Origin: Homoserinibacter sp. GY 40078
GTDB taxonomy: Bacteria; Actinomycetota; Actinomycetes; Actinomycetales; Microbacteriaceae
Direction of reading: 5' to 3'
Length of the DNA stretch: 64,000 nucleotides
Assembly: GCF_008017545.1 (NCBI RefSeq)
Contig: NZ_VRTZ01000003.1
Coordinates: forward strand, 1 to 64,000
Numbering within the stretch: position 1 is the stretch's first letter; the number at the start of each line of letters is the position of its first letter. Position numbers and translations under genes: made by a program. The notes under the pieces were generated by a model. It did not search any database. It was not told the origin of the DNA and was given only the letters and a program-made list of their open reading frames with translations. Positions 7,665 through 18,981 of this stretch are shown in pieces.

Positions 7665-8960
7665 GTGAAGATCTCCGTTTTCGGTTGCGGATACCTGGGC
7701 GCCGTTCACGCTGCCTCCATGGCGAGCATCGGCCACGACGTCGTCGGCGTCGATGTGGATGCCGCCAAGATCGCCTCGCTCTCCGAGGGGAGGCCGCCGT
7801 TCTTCGAGCCCGGATTCGACGAGATCCTGCAGGCGGGCCTCGACAGCGGTCGGCTGACGTTCAGCACCGACGCCGCTGACGCGGCCGACGCCGAGGTGCA
7901 CTTCATCGCCGTCGGCACGCCGCAGAGCGCCGACGGCTCCGCCGACCTGCGCTACGTGAACGCCGCGGTGGATGCCGTCCTCCCGCACCTCGCGGAGGGG
8001 GCGCTCATCGTCGGCAAGTCGACGGTCCCCGTCGGCACGGCGGCCGAGCTCGCGCCGCGGATCGACGCGGCGGGCGGGCGGCTCGCGTGGAACCCCGAGT
8101 TCCTGCGCGAGGGCTTCGCCGTGCAGGACACCCTGACCCCGGACCGGCTGGTCTATGGCGTCGCCGCGGGCGACGATGCCGCCGCGGCGAAGCTCGACGA
8201 GCTCTACGCCGACGTGCTCTCGCACGGGATGCCGCGGATCGTCACCGACCTCGCGACGGCCGAACTCGTGAAGGTCGCCGCCAACGCGTTCCTCGCCACC
8301 AAGATCTCGTTCATCAACTCGATGGCCGAGATCGCCGAGGGGGTCGGGGCGGACGTGACTCAGCTCGCCGACGCGATCGGGCACGACGCCCGCATCGGCC
8401 GCCGCTTCCTCAACGCCGGGGTCGGCTTCGGCGGCGGCTGCCTCCCGAAGGACATCCGCGCTTTCCAGGCGCGCGCCACCGAGCTCGGTTACGGCGACTC
8501 AGTCGCGTTCCTCGGCGAGGTCGACCGCATCAACCTCCGCCGCCGTGACCGGGTCGTCGACCTGGCCTCCGAGATGCTCGGTGGGGTCGAGGGGCGCCGG
8601 ATCGCCGTGCTCGGCCTCGCGTTCAAGCCCGACTCGGATGACGTGCGCGATTCTCCCGCGCTCGACATCGCCAGCCGCCTCCGCGAGGCGGGGGCGCTCG
8701 TGACCGCGACCGATCCCCACGCGATCGAGACCGCCCGCCGCGTGCGTCCTGAGCTCGACTTCCGGCCCGACACCGACGACGCGCTCGCCGGCGCTGACCT
8801 CGTGATCCTCCTGACCGAGTGGCGCGAGTACCGCGACCTCGACCCGGAGACCGTGGCGGGGCTCGTGTCGGGCACGCGCGTCATCGACGGACGCAACGTC
8901 CTCGACGGTGCCGCCTATCGGGCCGCGGGCTGGGAGTACCGGGCGCTCGGACGGGGCTAA
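7665..8960 (+). CDS. ugd: UDP-glucose 6-dehydrogenase
   Basis: 431 aa, GTG start. The Rossmann motif is GCGYLG at 7-12. NPEFLREG at 143-150, KVAANAFLATKISFIN at 203-218 and the catalytic C259 in GVGFGGGCLPKD are all in place. The C-terminal domain has LAFKPDSDDVRDSPAL. It oxidises UDP-glucose to UDP-glucuronate with two NAD+, supplying uronic acid for a surface polymer. It is monocistronic by appearance and ends 4 bp inside the convergent gtrA gene. Confidence 0.93.
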   Translation: MKISVFGCGYLGAVHAASMASIGHDVVGVDVDAAKIASLSEGRPPFFEPGFDEILQAGLDSGRLTFSTDAADAADAEVHFIAVGTPQSADGSADLRYVNAAVDAVLPHLAEGALIVGKSTVPVGTAAELAPRIDAAGGRLAWNPEFLREGFAVQDTLTPDRLVYGVAAGDDAAAAKLDELYADVLSHGMPRIVTDLATAELVKVAANAFLATKISFINSMAEIAEGVGADVTQLADAIGHDARIGRRFLNAGVGFGGGCLPKDIRAFQARATELGYGDSVAFLGEVDRINLRRRDRVVDLASEMLGGVEGRRIAVLGLAFKPDSDDVRDSPALDIASRLREAGALVTATDPHAIETARRVRPELDFRPDTDDALAGADLVILLTEWREYRDLDPETVAGLVSGTRVIDGRNVLDGAAYRAAGWEYRALGRG

Positions 8961-9493
8961 CGCGACCCCGCGGAGACGCGGATCGCTCCCGTGTCGGACC
9001 CCGGTTCACCTGCCCGCGCGGACTCCGAGGCCGTGCCGTCGGCGGGGAACATCGGCGGCGAGGTGTCGCCCCGGTGCGGCGCGAACACCCACAGCCGGTA
9101 GAAGCTGAACCGGAAGAGGGTGCCCAGCGCCAGCCCGACGACGTTGGTCGCGATGTTGTCGGCGAGGATGCTCGTGAACCCCAACAGGTAGTGCGAGACC
9201 CAGAGCGACGCGAGACCGATCGCCATCCCGCCGAGGCTCACCACCAGGAACTCGGCGAACTCACGCCACAGCTGGCGCCCGCGATGCTCGCGGAAGGTCC
9301 AGTAGCGGTTGCCGATCCAGTTGGCGATGATCGCGAGCGCTGTCGAGATCGCCTTCGCGATGACGGGACCCTCGTGCAGCTGCTCGGGGCTCAGCACCGT
9401 CAAGCGCAGCAGGTTGAAGACACCGAAGTCGATCACCAGTCCGACGAGCCCGACGACACCGAAACGCGTGAACTGGGTGATGAGCTTCCGCAT
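8957..9493 (-). CDS. GtrA family membrane protein
   Basis: 178 aa with four membrane segments (about 8-30, 44-62, 82-103, 112-132) and the family features RFGVVGL, NWIGNRYWTF and FRFSFYRLWVF. GtrA proteins are small polytopic proteins often proposed to help move polyprenyl-linked sugars across the membrane. The C-terminal 40 residues are polar and variable. The stop lies within the end of ugd (4-bp convergent overlap). It is divergent from purK. Confidence 0.85.
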   Translation of the reverse strand: MRKLITQFTRFGVVGLVGLVIDFGVFNLLRLTVLSPEQLHEGPVIAKAISTALAIIANWIGNRYWTFREHRGRQLWREFAEFLVVSLGGMAIGLASLWVSHYLLGFTSILADNIATNVVGLALGTLFRFSFYRLWVFAPHRGDTSPPMFPADGTASESARAGEPGSDTGAIRVSAGSR

Positions 9494-9520
9494 GCGTCCT
9501 GCCTCGCCCCGTCAGGCATC

Positions 9521-9550
9521 TAGGGTCGTAGAGGCGGCAGTCTAGCCGCC
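9521..9550. promoter_or_regulatory. facing -10 boxes and 6-bp inverted repeat between gtrA and purK
   Basis: TAGGGT (9521-9526) points to purK and TAGACT (9544-9539, minus) points to gtrA; the predicted start points nearly coincide, near 9532. The left half GGCGGC (9533-9538) and right half GCCGCC (9545-9550) flank the leftward box, so the purK leader would begin with a hairpin. Confidence 0.4.
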
Positions 9551-9579
9551 GACGACGAGACGACGATGTGAGGTTCCCT

Positions 9580-10695
9580 GTGAGGGTCGGTGTGATCGGC
9601 GGCGGGCAGCTCGCGCGGATGATGATTCCTCCCGCGGTGGCGCTCGGCATCGAACTGCGCGTGCTCGCGGAGGTGGACGGCAGCTCGGCAGGCCTCGCCG
9701 CGACCGCTGTGGGCGACTATCGCGACGAGGCGACCGTGCTCGCCTTCGCCGCCGACGTCGACGTCGTCACCTTCGACCACGAGCACGTCCCGCCGCACGT
9801 CCTCGAGGCGCTCGTCTCCGCGGGAGTCGCCGTGCATCCGGGGCCCCACGCCCTCGCGGTCGCCCAGGACAAGCTCGTCATGCGCGAACGACTCGCTGCC
9901 ATCGGCGCGCCCGTACCCGGGTTCGCGCGCATCCGCGACTCGCGTGAGCTCGCCGCGTTCCTCGACGACCACGGCGGCGTCGCCGTGGTCAAGACGCCGC
10001 GCGGCGGATACGACGGCAAGGGCGTGCGTGTCGTGCGCGACGAGCACGCCGCCGACGACTGGCTCGAGACCGCGGGGGAGGAGGGGCTTCTCGTCGAGGA
10101 GTTCGTCCCGTTCCGCCGAGAGCTCGCGCAGCTCGTCGCACGCCGACCCTCCGGCGACATCGCCGCCTGGCCCCTCGTCGAGACGGTGCAGCGCGACGGC
10201 GTGTGCGCCGAGGTGTTCGCTCCCGCGCCGCGCGCGGGCTCTCTCGTCGCGGAGGCGCGGGCGCTCGCCGAGCGCATTGCGACCGAGCTCGATGTGACCG
10301 GCGTGCTCGCTGTCGAGCTGTTCGAGACCGAAGACGGCCGACTGCTCGTCAACGAGCTCGCGATGCGCCCGCACAACACGGGTCACTGGAGCATCGATGG
10401 CGCGATCACCAGCCAGTTCGAGCAGCACCTCCGTGCTGTGCTCGACCTGCCGCTGGGCGACACGTCGATGCTCGCGCCCGTGAGCGTCATGGTCAATGTG
10501 CTCGGCGGACCGGCGGGGGAGCGGATGCCCGATCGATACCGTGCTGCGATGGCCGATCGCCCCGAGGCGAAGCTGCACTCCTACGGCAAGGAGTCCCGGC
10601 CCGGCCGCAAGGTGGGGCACGTCACCGTGACCGGCGACGAGCTCGACGACGTCGTGGCGCGCGCGCGTGCCGCGGCGGCTTTCTTCCAGAACTGA
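9580..10695 (+). CDS. purK: 5-(carboxyamino)imidazole ribonucleotide synthase
   Basis: 371 aa from the GTG at 9580, chosen because GAGG lies 6-8 bp upstream and VRVGVIGGGQLARMM is the normal PurK N-terminus. A GTG at 9568 would add four residues. ATP-grasp architecture: VVKTPRGGYDGKG (ATP-binding Lys), VEEFVPFRRELAQ, and the C-terminal VNELAMRPHNTGHWSIDGA metal/substrate loop. It converts AIR, ATP and bicarbonate to N5-CAIR in purine synthesis. purE follows after 16 bp with its own -10. Confidence 0.93.
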   Translation: MRVGVIGGGQLARMMIPPAVALGIELRVLAEVDGSSAGLAATAVGDYRDEATVLAFAADVDVVTFDHEHVPPHVLEALVSAGVAVHPGPHALAVAQDKLVMRERLAAIGAPVPGFARIRDSRELAAFLDDHGGVAVVKTPRGGYDGKGVRVVRDEHAADDWLETAGEEGLLVEEFVPFRRELAQLVARRPSGDIAAWPLVETVQRDGVCAEVFAPAPRAGSLVAEARALAERIATELDVTGVLAVELFETEDGRLLVNELAMRPHNTGHWSIDGAITSQFEQHLRAVLDLPLGDTSMLAPVSVMVNVLGGPAGERMPDRYRAAMADRPEAKLHSYGKESRPGRKVGHVTVTGDELDDVVARARAAAAFFQN

Positions 10696-10699
10696 CCCG

Positions 10700-10705
10700 T
10701 AGCAT
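10700..10705 (+). promoter_or_regulatory. -10 box TAGCAT of purE (leaderless)
   Basis: TAGCAT ends 6 nt before the GTG at 10712, inside the short purK-purE gap, suggesting a second promoter in addition to read-through. Confidence 0.5.
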
Positions 10706-10711
10706 GACGGG

Positions 10712-11212
10712 GTGACCCAGCACCCCCTCGTCGGCATCGTCATGGGATCCGACTCCGACTGGCCGGTCATGCAGGATGCTCGAGCCGCGCTCGAGGAGTT
10801 CGGCATTCCGCACGAGGTCGAGGTCGTCTCCGCACACCGAACCCCGCGCGGGATGATCGACTACGGCACCGCCGCCGCGGGTCGTGGTCTCCGCGTCATC
10901 ATCGCGGGAGCCGGCGGCGCGGCGCATCTGCCCGGAATGCTCGCCTCGGTCACGACGCTTCCCGTGATCGGCGTTCCCGTACCGCTCGCGCGCCTCGACG
11001 GTCTCGACTCCCTGCTCTCCATCGTGCAGATGCCGGCCGGGATCCCCGTCGCCACGGTCTCGATCGGCGGGGCACGCAATGCCGGGTTGCTCGCCGCCCG
11101 CATCATCGGCGCCGGCGACCCGGACCTCACGCAGCGTCTCGCCGCCTACGCCGAGAGCCTCGAACAGCTCGTGGCCGAGAAGAACGCCGCGTTGCAGCAG
11201 AAACTTCGATGA
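10712..11212 (+). CDS. purE: N5-carboxyaminoimidazole ribonucleotide mutase
   Basis: 166 aa, GTG start. Class I PurE motifs: [13 protein letters not shown] at the N-terminus, [12 protein letters not shown] with the catalytic His, [12 protein letters not shown], and NAGLLAARI near the end. It isomerises N5-CAIR to CAIR, the step after PurK. The last codons overlap the LCP gene start (ATGA). Confidence 0.94.
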   Translation: MTQHPLVGIVMGSDSDWPVMQDARAALEEFGIPHEVEVVSAHRTPRGMIDYGTAAAGRGLRVIIAGAGGAAHLPGMLASVTTLPVIGVPVPLARLDGLDSLLSIVQMPAGIPVATVSIGGARNAGLLAARIIGAGDPDLTQRLAAYAESLEQLVAEKNAALQQKLR

Positions 11213-12546
11213 CGTCGGTCCTCCGCCATCCCGACCGCGGCGATCGGGCTTTCATGACCAAGCGCGCCTGGTGGCTCGTGGGGTTGAACATCCTCGTTCC
11301 GGGATCCGCGCAGGTACTCGCCGGGAGTCGACGCGCCGGGCGGTTCGGGCTCGGTGCGACCCTCGTGCTCTGGGTGCTGGTCGTCGTCGGCATCGTGATG
11401 GCGATCGTCGCCCGGGGCACGCTCATCTCGATCTTCACCAACACGATCGTGCTGTCGGTGCTCGTCGTCGCGTTGCTGTTCTATGCCGTGCTCTGGCTGA
11501 GTCTCACCCTCGACACCCTCCGGCTCATCCGGCTCGTCCGGGTGGCGCCGTCCGCTCGCGGATTCGTCGCCGGGCTCTCGGTGGTCGCGCTTGCTCTCGT
11601 CTCGGGGACGGCGGCCTATGGGGCGGTGTCGGTCACCGCAGGCATCGGCCTGCTCGACAGCGTCTTCGCCGAGCGCGCGTCCGAGCCGCCCATCGACGGC
11701 CGCTACAACATCCTGCTGCTCGGCGGCGACGCCGGTCCCGACCGCGACGGCCTCCGGCCCGACTCCATCTCGGTTGCGAGCGTCGACGCCGAGACCGGAG
11801 AGGTGGTGCTTCTCGGAGTGCCGCGCAACCTCGAGCAGGTGCCGTTCTCCGACGGCTCGCCGCTCTACACGCGATTCCCGGACGGGTACGACTGCGGCAG
11901 CAACTGCCTCATCGACTACCTCTACAGCTACGCCACCGTCTTCCACCCCGAGCTCTATCCGGATGCGGAGGATCAGAACTCGAACCCCGGCATCGAGGCG
12001 ATGCGCGATGCCGTCGAAGGTGTTCTCGGCATCACCCTGCAGTACTACGTGCTCATCGACATGCAGGGCTTCGCGGACCTCATCGATGCGCTGGGGGGGA
12101 TCGACATCACTGTCGAGGATCGGGTGCCGATCGGTGCCAACGAGAACCTCGACGGCACGCACGCCGAGCCGGTGGGCTACATCGAGGCCGGCGAACAGCA
12201 CATGGACGGGCGTCGAGCGCTCGCCTACGCGAGGTCCCGCTACGCGACCACCGACTACGCCCGCATGGAGCGGCAGCGGCAGGTGCAGGAGGCGATCCTC
12301 GCCCAGGCGAGCCCCGCGAACGTGCTCACCCACTTCACCGATATCGCGCGCGCCGGCGCGCAGGTGGTACGCACTGATATCCCGAAGCAGATGCTGTCGT
12401 ACTTCGTGCAACTCGGCGAGAAGTCGCAGGACCACGAGGTGGTCTCGCACGACTTCGTGCCTCCGGAGATCGATCCGGAGGATCCCGACTACGAGCTCAT
12501 CCGCCAGACGGTGCAGGACCTGATCGCCCCGAAGGACGAGGGATAG
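11209..12546 (+). CDS. LytR-CpsA-Psr family cell-wall glycopolymer ligase
   Basis: 445 aa. Unlike the usual single anchor, the N-terminus has four hydrophobic stretches (about 20-40, 47-68, 78-100, 118-142). The LCP domain follows from about 165: [12 protein letters not shown], the conserved R183 and D185 in GLRPDSISV, then [31 protein letters not shown] and the ARSRY...[11 protein letters not shown] block. LCP enzymes move glycans from polyprenyl pyrophosphate to peptidoglycan outside the membrane. It is coupled to purE by ATGA and faces the rhamnose genes, matching the LCP-rmlD vicinity known in mycobacteria. Confidence 0.9.
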   Translation: MTSVLRHPDRGDRAFMTKRAWWLVGLNILVPGSAQVLAGSRRAGRFGLGATLVLWVLVVVGIVMAIVARGTLISIFTNTIVLSVLVVALLFYAVLWLSLTLDTLRLIRLVRVAPSARGFVAGLSVVALALVSGTAAYGAVSVTAGIGLLDSVFAERASEPPIDGRYNILLLGGDAGPDRDGLRPDSISVASVDAETGEVVLLGVPRNLEQVPFSDGSPLYTRFPDGYDCGSNCLIDYLYSYATVFHPELYPDAEDQNSNPGIEAMRDAVEGVLGITLQYYVLIDMQGFADLIDALGGIDITVEDRVPIGANENLDGTHAEPVGYIEAGEQHMDGRRALAYARSRYATTDYARMERQRQVQEAILAQASPANVLTHFTDIARAGAQVVRTDIPKQMLSYFVQLGEKSQDHEVVSHDFVPPEIDPEDPDYELIRQTVQDLIAPKDEG

Positions 12547-12570
12547 CCGGTCCTGTCGGTTCGCCGAGCC

Positions 12571-13700
12571 TCAGAGGTCGGCGTGCAGCTGCCACACCTT
12601 CTCGGCCGAGTCGCGCCAGCTGAAGCCACGTGTGCGATCGCGGCCCTCGATGCCGAGCCTGCGGGCGAGATCCGGATTGTCGAGAACGCGACGCAGGCCC
12701 TCGGCGAGCCGCTCCGGGTATCCCTCGGGCTCGTCGCGCTCCACCGTGATCCCGGCGCCGCCGGCGACCTCCACGAGAGCGGGGGCGTCGGAGTGGACGA
12801 CCGGTGTCTCGAGGCTGAACGCCTCGAGGATGGGGAGTCCGAACCCCTCGGCGAGGCTCGGGACGGCGACGACCTCGGCGGCCGCGAGAGCCACGGCGAG
12901 ATCCTCGTCGCTCAGTCGGCCGAGCGCGTGGACGCGGCCCGCCACTCCGGCTTCCTCGGCGACGCCGGCGACGTCGACGTCGCCCCAGCCCGCGGGGCCG
13001 ACGATCGCGAGTTCGACGTCGCTCGGCAGGTGGCGCATCGCCTGGATGAGAGCGGGGATGCCCTTCCGTGGCTCGAGGGTGCCGACGCTCAGCACGAAGC
13101 GGCGGGGGAGGTCGAGCGCGTCCGCGCGCTCTTCCGCATCCTGGGGAAGGTGGAGTCTCGAGCCCACCGCCCCACCGATCACGCGGATCCGCTCGCCGAG
13201 GTCGAGAACCTCTCCGAGCTCGTCCGCCACCGCGTGCGTGGGCACGACCACGGCGTCGGCGAAGCGCTCCGCACGACGGCCCATCGCACGGTGCCACGCG
13301 GCGCCGTGGGAGGTGAGGGTTTCCGGATGCGTCCACGGGATCGCGTCGTGGATCGTCACCACGGTCTGCCGGCCCGGCGAGTGCACGCGGTCATGGGCGG
13401 TGAGCGGCGCCATGATGCTCATGGCGTGCACCATGCCGCGCGCCGTGCCGCCGATGAAGCCGCGCTGCCAGGCGAGCGCGAGTGTCCGGTGATCGAGCGC
13501 CGACTTCTCGAGCCGCGCGAGCCCGGGTAGACGCTCGAGCAATTCGGCGTAGCGCTCCTCGGGGGAGGCGGGCACGAAGCCGACGACATCGACGCCCGGC
13601 GGGGCGGTCTCGATCATGCGTCGCCCGAGCTCTTCGGCGTACCGCCCGATGCCTCCGGGTATCGGGGCAACCAGCTGGTCGAGGATGACGCGCAGCTCGG

Positions 13701-13704
<4 letters not shown>
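12571..13704 (-). CDS. GT4 family glycosyltransferase of the rhamnose operon
   Basis: 377 aa from the ATG at 13704, which shares ATGA with the rmlD stop. GT-B fold: PGGIGRYAEELGRRM in the N-terminal domain and VVTIHDAIPWTHPE. The C-terminal donor domain has VGTLEPRKGIPALI and the E-x7-E element in LAEGFGLPILEAF. It is the last gene of rmlB-rmlD-GT, so a rhamnosyltransferase using dTDP-L-rhamnose is a fair inference, though GT4 members also use GDP-mannose. The acceptor cannot be told. Confidence 0.85.
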
Positions 13705-15569
<1,865 letters not shown>

Positions 15570-15576
15570 GACACCC

Positions 15577-16188
15577 ATGCGCGCGACAGCCCTCGACGTC
15601 CCGCACGCGGTCCTCATCGAACCCGTCGTGCATCGCGATGCCCGGGGCGAGTTCCTCGAATGGTTCCGGGCCGACCGGCTCGCCGAGGCGACCGGCCGCT
15701 CGTTCGAGCTGCTGCAGGCGAACCTCTCGGTGTCGTCGCGCGGGACGGTGCGCGGCGTGCATTTCGCGGATGTGCCCCGCGGCCAGGCGAAGTATGTGAC
15801 CGTCGTCGCGGGGTCGATCGTCGACATCCTCGTCGACCTGCGCGTGGGGTCGCCGGAGTTCGGCCGCTCGGTCGCGGTGGAGCTCGACTCGCGTGAGCAT
15901 CGCGCCCTGTTCGTGCCGGAAGGCGTCGGGCATCTCTTCGCGGTGACGAGCGACGAGGCGACCGTCTGCTATCTCGCGACCGATGTCTACAAGCCCGAGA
16001 GCGAGCACACCGTGAGCCCCTTCGACCCCGAGTTGGCCCTCGCGATCCCGGATCCCGCATCCGCCGTGCTCTCGACCCGCGACGCCGAGGCGCCGATGCT
16101 CGCCGAGGCGCGCGAGCGCGGGCTTCTCCCCGACTGGGAGGCGTGCCTCGCGAGGTACGCCGAGGCGGCGACGGGGGCGGCGGCGTGA
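15577..16188 (+). CDS. rmlC: dTDP-4-dehydrorhamnose 3,5-epimerase
   Basis: 203 aa from the ATG at 15577. The ATG at 15568 lies within the -10 hexamer and is unlikely. Cupin-fold RmlC motifs: [28 protein letters not shown] with the catalytic His, [32 protein letters not shown], and the catalytic Tyr region [14 protein letters not shown]. It epimerises C3 and C5 of the keto sugar. It is coupled to rmlA by a GTGA overlap. Confidence 0.94.
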   Translation: MRATALDVPHAVLIEPVVHRDARGEFLEWFRADRLAEATGRSFELLQANLSVSSRGTVRGVHFADVPRGQAKYVTVVAGSIVDILVDLRVGSPEFGRSVAVELDSREHRALFVPEGVGHLFAVTSDEATVCYLATDVYKPESEHTVSPFDPELALAIPDPASAVLSTRDAEAPMLAEARERGLLPDWEACLARYAEAATGAAA

Positions 16189-17048
16189 AGGGCATCATCC
16201 TCGCCGGAGGATCCGGCACCCGACTGCACCCGATCACGCGCGGCATCTCGAAGCAGCTCATGCCGGTCTACGACAAGCCGATGGTCTACTACCCGCTGTC
16301 GACGCTCATGGCAGCGGGCATCCGCGAGATCCTGGTGATCTCGACTCCGGAAGACAGCCCGAACTTCGAACGCCTGCTCGGCGACGGGTCGCAGCTCGGC
16401 ATCGAGCTCTCCTACGCCGTGCAGCCTCGTCCGGAGGGGCTTGCGCAGGCATTCCTCATCGGTGCCGACTTCCTCGCGGGGGAGGGGGCGGCCCTCGCGC
16501 TCGGCGACAACATCTTCCACGGAGCAGGATTCGATCAGGCGCTCAGCGGCAGCGCCGCGGTCGACGGCGGGCTCGTGTTCGCCTATCCGGTCGCGGACTC
16601 ACGTGCCTACGGCGTCGTCGAGTTCGACGCCGACGGGCGTGCGATCAGCATCGAGGAGAAGCCGTCGCATCCGAAGAGCGACTACGCGATCCCCGGCCTC
16701 TACTTCTATGGCGCGGATGTGGTCGAGATCGCCCGCGACATCCGCCCGAGCGCGCGCGGCGAGCTCGAGATCAGCGAGGTGAACGCCGCCTACCTCGCCG
16801 AGGGGCGCCTGCAGGTGCGGGCCCTCGATCGTGGCACCGTGTGGCTCGACACCGGGACGATCGACTCGATGGTCGCGGCCACGGAGTTCGTGCGTGTCAT
16901 GGAGCAGCGCACGGGTGTGAAGATCGGCTGCATCGAAGAGGTCGCCTGGCGCCAGGGCTGGATCGACGACGCAGAGCTCGAACGCCACGCGGACGCGCTC
17001 GCGAAGAGCGGATACGGCGACTACCTGAGGGGTCTGCGGCGCGCCTGA
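16185..17048 (+). CDS. rmlA: glucose-1-phosphate thymidylyltransferase
   Basis: 287 aa from the GTG at 16185. Nucleotidyltransferase signature [11 protein letters not shown], then the RmlA-specific [49 protein letters not shown] and TGTIDSM. It forms dTDP-glucose from glucose-1-P and dTTP, the first step of the pathway. All four rml genes are thus present within 3.4 kb in two divergent operons. Confidence 0.95.
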   Translation: MKGIILAGGSGTRLHPITRGISKQLMPVYDKPMVYYPLSTLMAAGIREILVISTPEDSPNFERLLGDGSQLGIELSYAVQPRPEGLAQAFLIGADFLAGEGAALALGDNIFHGAGFDQALSGSAAVDGGLVFAYPVADSRAYGVVEFDADGRAISIEEKPSHPKSDYAIPGLYFYGADVVEIARDIRPSARGELEISEVNAAYLAEGRLQVRALDRGTVWLDTGTIDSMVAATEFVRVMEQRTGVKIGCIEEVAWRQGWIDDAELERHADALAKSGYGDYLRGLRRA

Positions 17049-17079
17049 GTCGCCTCGTTGGGCGAGCCTGACCGCGTGC

Positions 17080-17085
17080 TACTCT
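17080..17085 (+). promoter_or_regulatory. -10 box TACTCT of the 199-aa membrane protein (leaderless)
   Basis: TACTCT ends 7 nt before the GTG at 17093, and no purine-rich RBS fits. Confidence 0.5.
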
Positions 17086-17092
17086 CACGCGA

Positions 17093-17692
17093 GTGGAGAG
17101 CACGGAGGTCACCCCGGAACTCATCGTCCGGGCCATTCTCGAGATCGGATTCCTGCTTCTCGTCATCGGGTATCTGCTCGCTGCGACCGACTTCCGACGA
17201 CGGCTCGCGCCGTTGGGTGCGGGCGCCGTCGCGACGCTGCTGATCTTCCTCGGGGCGTGGGGCGCGATCCAGGCGATCGATCGCTGGCAATACGACTACC
17301 CGCAGGCCGTCTCGTTCATCCCCTTCACCCGGTTCGCGATGTACCAGGCGCAACTGAAGGAGTCGGTGTCCGAGAGCTATTCCTGGCAGGCGGAGCTCAC
17401 CGACGGAAGTACACGCGAGGTCAACATCGCCGACGAGTTCTCCACGATCGGACTGCCACCGCTCTCGACCAGGATGCGGGTGCTTCTCGGGTGGATGGAA
17501 GACGAGGGCACTCCGGAGCAGCGCGCCGACGCCGAGCGTGAGCTCGAGCTCTACGCCGAGGGACTCCTCGCATCCTTGGAGGCCGACGGCGTCGAGGTGT
17601 CGAGCCTGTCGTTCGCGCGGGTCACCGGCACACCGGGTGACGAGAACGTCGAGGAGCTCGACTCCTGGAACATCGAGGAGCTGACCCGATGA
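17093..17692 (+). CDS. two-helix membrane protein of unknown function, partner of the HTTM protein
   Basis: 199 aa, GTG start. I do not recognise a family. Two hydrophobic helices (about 10-30 and 40-60) are followed by an acidic 135-aa region, probably outside, with EFSTIGLPPLSTRMRVLLGW and a long Glu/Ala-rich helix near 145-170. It is coupled by ATGA to the HTTM-domain gene, so the two products probably act together in the membrane. Confidence 0.7.
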   Translation: MESTEVTPELIVRAILEIGFLLLVIGYLLAATDFRRRLAPLGAGAVATLLIFLGAWGAIQAIDRWQYDYPQAVSFIPFTRFAMYQAQLKESVSESYSWQAELTDGSTREVNIADEFSTIGLPPLSTRMRVLLGWMEDEGTPEQRADAERELELYAEGLLASLEADGVEVSSLSFARVTGTPGDENVEELDSWNIEELTR

Positions 17693-18969
17693 CCTCCTTC
17701 CGCAGCTGGGTGACCACGGTCCGCCTGCACCGCGGCGCGACGGCGCAGTCGCTCGCTCTCGCGCGCATCCTCGTGTTCGGCATCTGGACCGTGTTCGTGC
17801 TCGTCGATCCGCTCCATCAGCTGAGCCGCCTGCCGGTCGAGCTCTTCCACACCTACGGCGTTTTCCGGCTCCTGCCCGACAGTCTGTGGGTGGCCATGCT
17901 GACGCCCACGGGGCTGCTCGGCATGAAGCTGGTGTTCCTCACCGTGCTCGCATGGGCGATGATCGGATTCCGCGGTGCGCGGGTCGCAGGCATCGCCGCG
18001 CTCGTCGTCGGGCTCGTGTACCTGCAGCTGAAGAAGGGCTTCGGCGGCCACTGGGATCACCGCGAGCTGACGCTCGTCTACGTGCATGCGATCATGCTGC
18101 TCACCCCGGCCTGGGACGCCTTCGCCGCCCACCGTCGCCCGCGACCCGCTCGTCGCCCGGGCGTCTACGGCGCCTCCCTCGTCGCGATGTCGTTCATCGT
18201 CATCGTGCAGTACCTCTTCATCGGAACCGCGCGGACCTTCATCGGCGGTCCCGGTGTGTTCATGAACGGCACCCTGCAGCAGTGGGTCGAGAACAGGAAC
18301 CTGCGCCCCAACCCCTTCGGGTTCGACATCGGTACGTGGTTCCTTGCGCCGTTCTGGTCGGTGCCGCTCGACCTGCTGTTCCTCGGGGGGACGGTCCTCG
18401 AGTTCGTCTCGGTCGCGCTGCTGTTCCTCAAGCCGGGTTGGATCAAGGTGCTCGTGGCGATCGGCCTCGTGGTCTTCCACGCGTCGATCTTCCTCATGAT
18501 GAACGTCGCGTTCCCCGAGAACATGGTGCTCGTGCTGCTGTTCTTCGACCTTGCATGGCCCCTGCGCCGACTGCGTCGCGGTCACGACTCCGACGGCGTG
18601 CTGGTGTACGACGCCGAGAACCCGGTCGCTCGGGCGGTGGTCCGGCGTGCCTACGCGCGTGATCTCGACGGCCGGATGCGGTTCGCTTCGTTCGGTAGCG
18701 CGCCGGCATCGACGCTCGCCCTCGGCGACGCGTCGGCGGCGGATGGGGTTGCCTTCGTCTCCGACGACGGCGTGGCGCGGGGTCAAGCCGCCGTCACCGA
18801 GACCTACTTCCGGATGCCCGGCTGGGCGCTATTCGGCTGGCTGCGAGCTCGCCTCGTGGACGGCTCTCGACCGCTGCCCGCGCAACGCGGTGCCGCCGCC
18901 GAATGGTTCGTCGGCCCAGTCACGGACCCGGAACCGGCACTGCCGCACGGCGACCGCGTGCTGTCCTGA
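17689..18969 (+). CDS. HTTM-domain membrane protein with a degenerate DCC-like C-terminus
   Basis: 426 aa. The first 300 residues form a polytopic domain resembling HTTM/vitamin K-dependent carboxylase-like proteins: SLALARILVFGIW, LKKGFGGHWDHRE with clustered His, NGTLQQWVENRNLRPNPFG and VVFHASIFLMMNVAFP. The C-terminus starts VLVYDAENPVARAVV, which lines up with DUF393/DCC proteins but lacks their C-P-x-C pair, so a thiol-redox role is lost or never present. Actual activity is unknown. The gene ends 13 bp from the convergent FAD oxidoreductase. Confidence 0.75.
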   Translation: MTSFRSWVTTVRLHRGATAQSLALARILVFGIWTVFVLVDPLHQLSRLPVELFHTYGVFRLLPDSLWVAMLTPTGLLGMKLVFLTVLAWAMIGFRGARVAGIAALVVGLVYLQLKKGFGGHWDHRELTLVYVHAIMLLTPAWDAFAAHRRPRPARRPGVYGASLVAMSFIVIVQYLFIGTARTFIGGPGVFMNGTLQQWVENRNLRPNPFGFDIGTWFLAPFWSVPLDLLFLGGTVLEFVSVALLFLKPGWIKVLVAIGLVVFHASIFLMMNVAFPENMVLVLLFFDLAWPLRRLRRGHDSDGVLVYDAENPVARAVVRRAYARDLDGRMRFASFGSAPASTLALGDASAADGVAFVSDDGVARGQAAVTETYFRMPGWALFGWLRARLVDGSRPLPAQRGAAAEWFVGPVTDPEPALPHGDRVLS

Positions 18970-18981
18970 CCGCCCGCGGCG

